Source: Deltaproteobacteria bacterium
Lineage (GTDB): Bacteria > Desulfobacterota > Deferrimicrobia > Deferrimicrobiales > Deferrimicrobiaceae
Reading direction: 5' to 3'
Length of the DNA stretch: 10,572 nt
Assembly: GCA_025357175.1 (NCBI GenBank)
Contig: JANXPS010000318.1
Location: 1 to 10,572, forward strand
The position numbers and the translations under genes were made by a program. Under the pieces are notes generated by a model. The model was given only the letters and a program-made list of their open reading frames with translations. It was not told the origin of the DNA and made no database searches. This document shows, in pieces, positions 6,132 to 10,572 of this stretch. Every line of letters starts with the position of its first letter. Positions within the stretch are counted from its first letter, which is position 1.

Positions 6132-7513
6132 TAGCTCTGCAACTCCTTCAGTTCGCCCTGTATTTTCTCGAAGTTCTTCTCGAAGGCAAGCCGGTTGCGC
6201 GTCGCGGCGCCGCCCACTGCCACGTCGATCTTGCCTTCGGCGGCGGGCGAGAGACGGATCCAGACGCGCTGGTGGGACATGAAGAAGGCGATCATGATGC
6301 CGATGACCATGAGAGTGCACCCCACCCAGACGATGTTGACGCCTGGATCGTGGGCAACCTGGAGGCCGGTCCAGGTGACCTGCTCGACGCCCTGGAGCGA
6401 CAGCACGTACGCATCGCCGCGCCGGCGGTCGAGTTCGGGATCGGCCGAAGGGAGCCACATCGGGACGGGCTGCCGGCCCTCCTTCTCGATCTGGACCTGG
6501 ATGGCCGGGCCCTTGCCTTCGAAGTTGTCCTGAAAATCGAGAAGCCGCACGATGCCCATGCCGGGGACGCCGTATGCCTCGCCACGCTGGAACAGCAGGT
6601 GAAAGGTTTCGGGGGGGGCCGAGTTGTCGGCGCGCCGGAGCAGCATGCGCGCGGCAGGTTTATCCTCGCCGTAGCTGGACTGGTAGAACCAGACCCCCTT
6701 GTAGCGAAGCGGGTCGTTGACGACGATCTTTTTCTTGAGGATGACCTGTCCGTTCTCGACGATGCTCAGGTCGGAGGCATACTCTTTCGGTTGGCCGGTG
6801 GGGTTGCCGAACTGATCCCGGTAATACTCGACCCAGAAATTGTTGCACCGGACCCTGAACCCGACGTCTTTCAATTCGGAACCGTTCCGGACCGGTACGA
6901 ACTGGACGGAATCGCCGATCGGAAGGCCGAGGAATCCCTTGTAGCCGATCATGTTGCCGATGATCGCCCCGAGAAAGATGAAAATGATCGACAGGTGGGT
7001 GATGTAGACGCCGAAGCGCGAGATCACCCCTTTTTCGGCGTAAAGGTGAACGGCGTCGCCGTCGTTGGTGATGCGCGGGGCTGCGAAGGACGCGGTGAGC
7101 GCGGCGGTGCACTTGCCGGTCCACTCGGCCATGCTTCCCTTCTTGCGCCACCGGCCGGCCAGCGACAGCGACTTCTCGAACGCCTCGTCGAATATCGTCT
7201 TGGGATTGCGGACGACTTTGAGCACGCGCGGCAGCCTGTCGAGCGTGCAGCACGTGAGATTGAGGGTGAACAGGAACATGAGCCCGAGGAACCACCAAGA
7301 GTGGTACATGTCGAACATGCTGGTCTTGTTGAAGATGTTGATGAGCCAGTCTTCATAGATCTGCGCGGCCTTGTCGGGTCTCCCCTGTTCGATGACGGTC
7401 CCGAAGATGGATGCGGACGCCAGCAGAATAAGGACCGTGATGGCCAGCTTGAGCGAAATGAGGAAGTCCCATACCCGGTCGATCGGGGATTGCGCGCGCT
7501 TCTCGTCAACCAT
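6131..7513 (-). CDS. resB: System II cytochrome c biogenesis protein ResB (Ccs1)
   Basis: This is a protein of 460 residues with the ResB layout: two membrane segments near the N-terminus (about 21-41 and 73-90), a third at 171-190, a large extracytoplasmic domain (about 195-390), a fourth segment (393-413), and a cytoplasmic tail. H71 (MYHSWW) and H173 (ITHLS) lie where conserved ResB histidines occur. It partners CcsA/ResC in attaching heme to c-type apocytochromes. ATG 7513 is preceded by AAGGTG at 7 bases. It is the first gene of the long operon, just downstream of the promoter at 7547-7576. No CcdA or ResA/CcsX-type thiol reductase with CxxC is visible in the window, although System II normally needs one. 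Confidence 0.95.
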   Translation of the reverse strand: MVDEKRAQSPIDRVWDFLISLKLAITVLILLASASIFGTVIEQGRPDKAAQIYEDWLINIFNKTSMFDMYHSWWFLGLMFLFTLNLTCCTLDRLPRVLKVVRNPKTIFDEAFEKSLSLAGRWRKKGSMAEWTGKCTAALTASFAAPRITNDGDAVHLYAEKGVISRFGVYITHLSIIFIFLGAIIGNMIGYKGFLGLPIGDSVQFVPVRNGSELKDVGFRVRCNNFWVEYYRDQFGNPTGQPKEYASDLSIVENGQVILKKKIVVNDPLRYKGVWFYQSSYGEDKPAARMLLRRADNSAPPETFHLLFQRGEAYGVPGMGIVRLLDFQDNFEGKGPAIQVQIEKEGRQPVPMWLPSADPELDRRRGDAYVLSLQGVEQVTWTGLQVAHDPGVNIVWVGCTLMVIGIMIAFFMSHQRVWIRLSPAAEGKIDVAVGGAATRNRLAFEKNFEKIQGELKELQS

Positions 7514-7546
7514 TGCCTGTCACCTTCAATTGTCGGGATTGCATAC

Positions 7547-7576
7547 TGTATACCTTGCGGTAGTGCCCCAAGTCAA
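7547..7576 (-). promoter_or_regulatory. Sigma70-like promoter of the resB-ccsA-cytochrome operon
   Basis: On the minus strand a TTGACT box (7576-7571, five of six matches to TTGACA) and a TATACA box (7552-7547, four of six matches to TATAAT) are separated by 18 bases. Transcription would begin near 7540, giving a leader of about 27 bases before the resB ATG. The -35 box lies directly after the T-run of the terminator that ends the cytochrome c3 transcript, which supports an independent start here. No operator was recognised. Confidence 0.55.
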
Positions 7577-7581
7577 AGCAT

Positions 7582-7613
7582 AAAAACCGAGGGCGGGGAA
7601 ACCCCGCCCTCGG
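7582..7613 (-). terminator. Rho-independent terminator of the cytochrome c3 gene
   Basis: A perfect 12-bp stem (7613-7602 with 7598-7587; arms CCGAGGGCGGGG and its complement) closes a three-base loop and is followed on the minus strand by TTTTT (7586-7582). It lies 23 bases after the cytochrome stop codon. It separates the c3 transcript from the resB operon. Confidence 0.93.
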
Positions 7614-7636
7614 CACAGCCGGAACCCTTGAGCGCC

Positions 7637-7984
7637 TTATTTCTTTGCGTGGCACTCGTCACACTTGGTCGGGCCCTTCTTCGCCTTGTGGCAGTCTTTG
7701 CACTGCTTGTGGAAGGCGTCCTTAAGCGTCAGCTTCTTTCCATCGGCCGCCGCACCGTGGCACTTGGCCGTGGAGCACTTCTCTTCCTTGCCGGCCTCGT
7801 TCTTGTGGTGGCAATCCTTGCAGGCTTTCACCTTCTCGCCGTGGGCCTTGTGATTGAAATTGACCGCACCCTTTTCCTTGGCGATCGCATTGATCACGAT
7901 TTTTTCAGGAGCCGCCGCGAACGCCGAGCCGAAAGCGAAAACACCCGCCAAAACAACCACCATTACCGCTGCAAACTTCTTCAT
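7637..7984 (-). CDS. Periplasmic tetraheme cytochrome c3 (class III)
   Basis: This is a protein of 115 residues with a signal peptide (1-24, ending AFAA). Four heme sites are present: CKDCH (55-59), CSTAKCH (70-76, a CX4CH spacing typical of some c3 sites), CKDCH (95-99) and CDECH (108-112). Four more histidines (45, 48, 60, 92) supply distal ligands, giving the eight histidines expected for four bis-His hemes. This fits small c3/c7 cytochromes that shuttle electrons in the periplasm of sulfate and metal reducers. ATG 7984 follows AAGGGGGTGA by about 7 bases. It lies 26 bases after the GltD-like gene and may be transcribed with it, ending at the terminator. Confidence 0.95.
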   Translation of the reverse strand: MKKFAAVMVVVLAGVFAFGSAFAAAPEKIVINAIAKEKGAVNFNHKAHGEKVKACKDCHHKNEAGKEEKCSTAKCHGAAADGKKLTLKDAFHKQCKDCHKAKKGPTKCDECHAKK

Positions 7985-8010
7985 TGGAACTCACCCCCTT
8001 CCGTTTTGGG

Positions 8011-9903
8011 TTATAACGAGAGATTGCACCTTGCACATCGTTCGGACTCGCGGTGAACGTCTGCTTCGATGAACCCCTTTTCGACTTCGTCGAATGTGGA
8101 CCGGCTTTCGTCGGCCGTAAGTTTCGGCCCGTGGCACCGGACCCGCCACTCGGGGCTGTCGGTAACCTGGGGTTCGTGGCGACGCCGGTAGTTGTCCTGG
8201 AACCGCGCCTTCCTGACTTCGGAGACGCACAGGTCGCCATAAATGGCCAAAGCCGCGGCACGACCGGAAGCCGAGGCTTCAACCACGGTCGCGGGACCCC
8301 GAACACAGTCGCCGCACATATAGCCGGGAATTGTAAGGCCGTTTCCCTTGGAAATCAACCGGTAAACGTGATGATGAGGATCGACCAGCCTGCGCGTGGA
8401 ACCGGGCGGGAGGAAGTCCATCGCGGGGCGGCTTCCGATGGCCATGATCACCACGTCGGCACCGACCTCGAATTCGCTGCCGGGCACGGTCCGGGGCATG
8501 ATCCGCCCCTTGGAATCGAGCTCGATCTTCTCGACCTGGAGCGCCTCGAACCCGCAGACCTTGCCGTCCCGGACGAGGAACTTCTTGGAGGCGGTGCTGG
8601 GAAGCAACCGGATCCCCTCCTCGAGCGCCTCTTCGACTTCCCACTGGAAGGCGGGCATCGTTTCCCGTGATTCGAGACAGGCGATGGTGACATCGGCCAC
8701 GCCCAGGCGGATGACGGTTCGGGCGACATCGATCGCGACCGCGCCCCCGCCGATGACGACGACCTTGCCGTGCAGGCGGACCGGCACTTTTTTCTTGACC
8801 TTGGCCAGGAAAGTGATGGCGTCGTGAAATCCGGCGCTTTCGTCGCCGGTGCCGGGCAGGCGGATCGCCGCACTGGTGCCCACCGCAATCAGTACGGCGT
8901 CGAACCCCTGCGCGGAGATGTCTGCGAATGTCAGGTCGGCGCCGAGCTTGCGCCCCCCCTGGAAATGGACGCCGCGATCGAGGATGGCCTTGACGTCGGA
9001 CAGGAGCGCCTGATTGGGAAAGCGGAAATCGGTGACGCCATAGCGGATGGTGCCGCCCGGTTCTTCGTTTTCGTCGAAGACCGTGGTCCGGCAACCCAGA
9101 CGCGCCAGCGTGTTGGCGGCGGAAAGGCCGGCGGGTCCGGCACCGATCACCGCGATGCGCGGCGATGGGACGCCGTCGGTGATTTCGGACGATGGGGTCA
9201 CGCCCGCCGCATACCCGTGGTCCGCGGCGAAACGCTTGATCTGCATGATCGATATGGGGGAGCCGAATTCGTTGCGCACGCATTTCTGTTCGCAAGGATG
9301 AGGGCAGGCCCGGCCGCAAAAGGCCGCGAAAGGAAGTTTGTCGTGGACGAGCGCAAGCGCCTCGACCGGATAACCTTCCCGAACGAGGGCGATATAGTCG
9401 GGGATGTCGACGTTGGACGGGCATACGGCCTGACAGGGCGCGAGGATCGCGCGGAACCCCCGCAAGGCGTCTTTTCGGGACATATACCAGATGTAGGCGA
9501 AGGCGCCGAACAGGACGAAATGCCCGTAGGTTCCCGCCTGCCAGACGTCGAGGAGCAATTTGCCGGAAGAGCCCCGCCCGATGAGACGGAAGGCGGATTT
9601 TATGGAAGGGCCCTGCCAGACGTTGATCAGGAGGCCGAGCGCGAGCGGGACGAGCACCGCCCAGAAAAAGCCGACGCCGTATCGACCGCTGTAGAGGTGC
9701 CCGGCACCCGGCCAGAAAGCCGCCAGTTTGCCGGAAATCCGCCGGATGCGTTCCCGGTTGATTTCCCATAGGAGACGGTCACGCTGTCCGACACGGCCTG
9801 CGCAGTGATGACAGCGTTTTTCTTCGCCTTTCCGCTCGACCTCGCAAAGGAGGCAATCCTTGTAGCCGTATCGGAGAAGGTTTTCAGGACGGAGAAAGTC
9901 CAT
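8011..9903 (-). CDS. Membrane-anchored GltD-like FAD/NAD(P)H Fe-S oxidoreductase with zinc-ribbon-like N-terminus
   Basis: This is a protein of 630 residues. Residues 17-34 carry two CxxC pairs (CLLC, CHHC) like a small zinc ribbon. Residues 65-95 hold a PGAGHLYSGR motif and a membrane segment as in TM2-type domains, and a second hydrophobic segment lies at about 127-141. Then comes the Fe-S N-domain of glutamate synthase small chains (C157, C161, C196, C200, C204, C208, with the CGRACPHPCEQKC signature), an FAD site GAGPAGLSAA (254-263), and a nucleotide site VVVIGGGAVAID. The C-terminus ends in CARCNLSL. It is expected to pass electrons between NAD(P)H, flavin and Fe-S clusters at the inner membrane; the partner is unknown. 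Without a GltB neighbour it is unlikely to be glutamate synthase. Start ATG 9903 is preferred to GTG 9954; neither has a strong ribosome site. A TACAAT box at 9971-9966 could be a -10 element, but no good -35 is seen. Confidence 0.9.
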   Translation of the reverse strand: MDFLRPENLLRYGYKDCLLCEVERKGEEKRCHHCAGRVGQRDRLLWEINRERIRRISGKLAAFWPGAGHLYSGRYGVGFFWAVLVPLALGLLINVWQGPSIKSAFRLIGRGSSGKLLLDVWQAGTYGHFVLFGAFAYIWYMSRKDALRGFRAILAPCQAVCPSNVDIPDYIALVREGYPVEALALVHDKLPFAAFCGRACPHPCEQKCVRNEFGSPISIMQIKRFAADHGYAAGVTPSSEITDGVPSPRIAVIGAGPAGLSAANTLARLGCRTTVFDENEEPGGTIRYGVTDFRFPNQALLSDVKAILDRGVHFQGGRKLGADLTFADISAQGFDAVLIAVGTSAAIRLPGTGDESAGFHDAITFLAKVKKKVPVRLHGKVVVIGGGAVAIDVARTVIRLGVADVTIACLESRETMPAFQWEVEEALEEGIRLLPSTASKKFLVRDGKVCGFEALQVEKIELDSKGRIMPRTVPGSEFEVGADVVIMAIGSRPAMDFLPPGSTRRLVDPHHHVYRLISKGNGLTIPGYMCGDCVRGPATVVEASASGRAAALAIYGDLCVSEVRKARFQDNYRRRHEPQVTDSPEWRVRCHGPKLTADESRSTFDEVEKGFIEADVHRESERCARCNLSL

Positions 9904-10428
9904 AAGTGTTCTATTTGTAGCCCTGCCGAAAGGAAAAAGCAAGGGGAACGGCACAGAAACAGAACATTGTAGCGGGCGGCAGGATCAAGCGTGCAGGTCG
10001 CGGCATATCAACACCTCGGGTCAATCCTCGGGACACATGCACAGCAAACCCGGTGCCAAGGCTACCCAAACCTCGCAGACGCCGAGTTCAGTGGGTTCGT
10101 TCACGGAAAAACGGCAAATCGAGGTTGCCGGGAGTCCCCATTGGGGGAGCGAGAATCCGTCGTCTCTTCAGATGGGGGATTCGAGCTCCGGAAGTGAACG
10201 CCGAGCGAATAGCTGGGAAGTTCAATCGGTATACCGAAATCACCAGGCGTCCGTGTTGGGGATTCGCCTCCGTATGCCGCACATCCTGTGCGTCATGCTC
10301 CGGCCCGGGTCGTCTGCCTGCCGCGGCCATCCATGGCCGCTCTTCCTCGCTACTCGCCCGGCGGCAGACTTCCGTTCGAATCCCCCTGGGGGGGACAATT
10401 TTTCTGAGGGGAATTACTTTGGAAAAGT
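9904..10428. other. Non-coding stretch between the oxidoreductase gene and the tRNA genes
   Basis: No convincing protein gene is seen here. The stretch holds a possible -10 box (9966-9971) for the oxidoreductase gene, a short palindrome CGGTATACCG (10227-10236), hairpin repeats (10278-10369) and an inverted copy of the tRNA-Glu 3' end (10374-10391). The open frames crossing it look random in composition, and one ends inside the tRNA-Glu gene. Confidence 0.7.
10278..10369. repeat. Nested hairpin, REP-like intergenic element
   Basis: Two short palindromes with an ATCC centre stand close together: CGCACA-TCC-TGTGCG (10278-10292) and GCGGCCAT-CC-ATGGCCGC (10323-10340). The second lies inside a longer stem made of GTCTGCC (10312-10318) and GGCAGAC (10363-10369), extended past a bulged T by GCCG/CGGC. 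The pattern resembles interspersed structured repeats found between genes and near tRNAs in several bacteria; this likeness is from memory. Copy number in this genome cannot be seen from the window. Confidence 0.5.
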
Positions 10429-10452
10429 TGGCGTCCCCAGGGGGATTCGAAC
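10374..10452. repeat. 18-bp perfect inverted repeat: partial copy of the tRNA-Glu 3' end
   Basis: GTTCGAATCCCCCTGGGG at 10374-10391 on the plus strand is identical to the T-loop, 3' T-stem strand and acceptor start of tRNA-Glu, which lies on the minus strand at 10452-10435. The two arms are 43 bases apart. The copy lacks the 5' T-stem strand and the rest of a tRNA, so it is not a functional gene. It could be a scar of integration or rearrangement, or part of the neighbouring structured repeat. Confidence 0.75.
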
Positions 10453-10504
10453 CCCCGTCGCCGCCGTGAAAGGGCGGTGTCCTTGGCCTCTAGACGATGG
10501 GGAC
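10429..10504 (-). tRNA. tRNA-Glu (anticodon TTC)
   Basis: This is a complete 76-base tRNA. The acceptor stem is GTCCCCA with TGGGGAC. The D-arm starts GTCTAGAGGCC. The anticodon stem CCGCC/GGCGG holds loop CTTTCAC with anticodon TTC. The T-stem GGGGG/CCCCC encloses TTCGAAT. Discriminator G is followed by an encoded CCA (10431-10429). It lies 17 bases after tRNA-Lys, so both probably share a transcript. Confidence 0.97.
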
Positions 10505-10521
10505 GCATGTGGAACAAAAGT

Positions 10522-10572
10522 TGGTGAGCCCAGCGCGGGTCGAACGCGCGACCCTCTGATTAAAAGTCAGAT
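10522..10572 (-). tRNA. tRNA-Lys (anticodon TTT), 5' part beyond window
   Basis: The 3' two thirds of a tRNA are visible. The anticodon stem TCTGA/TCAGA encloses CTTTTAA with anticodon TTT. The T-arm is GCGCG-TTCGACC-CGCGC, followed by the 3' acceptor strand, discriminator A, and an encoded CCA at 10524-10522. The acceptor 5' strand and D-arm are cut off by the window edge. Confidence 0.95.

Noticed and set aside
6272..8056. A 594-codon plus-strand open frame
   Set aside because: It runs antisense to resB and the cytochrome c3 gene, which have clear family motifs; long antisense frames are common in GC-rich DNA.
8770..9771. A 333-codon plus-strand open frame
   Set aside because: It is antisense to the GltD-like gene, with no recognisable motif.
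9904..9954. GTG 9954 as start of the GltD-like protein
   Set aside because: It has no ribosome site and would lie nearly at the transcript start if the TACAAT box is used; residues from ATG 9903 onward look like the natural N-terminus. It is not fully excluded.
10134..10185. Possible decayed second tRNA (GTCCCC ... CCGTCG ... GATGGGGG)
   Set aside because: There are a few matching short words, but no foldable cloverleaf and no T-loop or anticodon arm.
10053..10469. A 138-codon plus-strand open frame
   Set aside because: It ends by reading through the tRNA-Glu gene (a GFEPP-type ending is the usual artefact) and crosses the hairpin repeats.

Overview
The window is GC-rich bacterial DNA with almost every gene on the minus strand. 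It is dominated by periplasmic multiheme c-type cytochromes and a System II (Ccs/Res) cytochrome c maturation pair. The mix of a tetraheme c3-type cytochrome, doubled-CXXCH cytochromes, TlpA-like/TPR exported proteins and a NapH-like polyferredoxin suggests an anaerobic, respiring bacterium of the Desulfuromonadota/Geobacter type or a close relative. This placement rests on gene content only; no marker gene is present.

Layout, in the direction of minus-strand transcription (high to low coordinates). First come a tRNA-Lys(TTT), cut by the window edge, and a tRNA-Glu(TTC). About 500 bases of non-coding DNA follow, holding hairpin repeats and an inverted partial copy of the tRNA-Glu 3' end. Next is a 630-residue membrane-anchored GltD-like FAD/Fe-S oxidoreductase (8011-9903), then a small tetraheme cytochrome c3 (7637-7984) that ends at a strong rho-independent terminator (7582-7613). 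A sigma70-like promoter directly after that terminator starts a long tight operon: resB (6131-7513), ccsA/resC (5262-6131), a cytochrome with up to 15 hemes (3896-5203), a TlpA-like/TPR protein (2869-3882), a pentaheme cytochrome with an Ig-like N-terminal domain (2098-2859), a second TlpA-like/TPR protein (959-2086), a tiny membrane peptide gene (798-941), and a NapH-like 4Fe-4S membrane protein that runs off the left edge (1-747).

The most striking point is the tiny gene at 798-941. Its frame is interrupted by a TGA exactly where the first cysteine of a C-terminal CxxC motif would be expected. Reading through that TGA gives a short LULSCIGVG tail and then a stop. A GC-rich hairpin with a GGGU loop starts 18 bases after the TGA, which fits the spacing of a bacterial SECIS element. 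I therefore propose a 47-residue selenoprotein of a CxxC small-membrane-protein family. Both exported thioredoxin-fold proteins of the same operon have lost their CxxC cysteines.

Working model (inference): ResB/CcsA attach heme to the cytochromes of the operon, the TPR proteins act as scaffolds in cytochrome assembly, and the selenopeptide plus the NapH-like protein form a membrane redox module that passes electrons or thiol-reducing power across the membrane.
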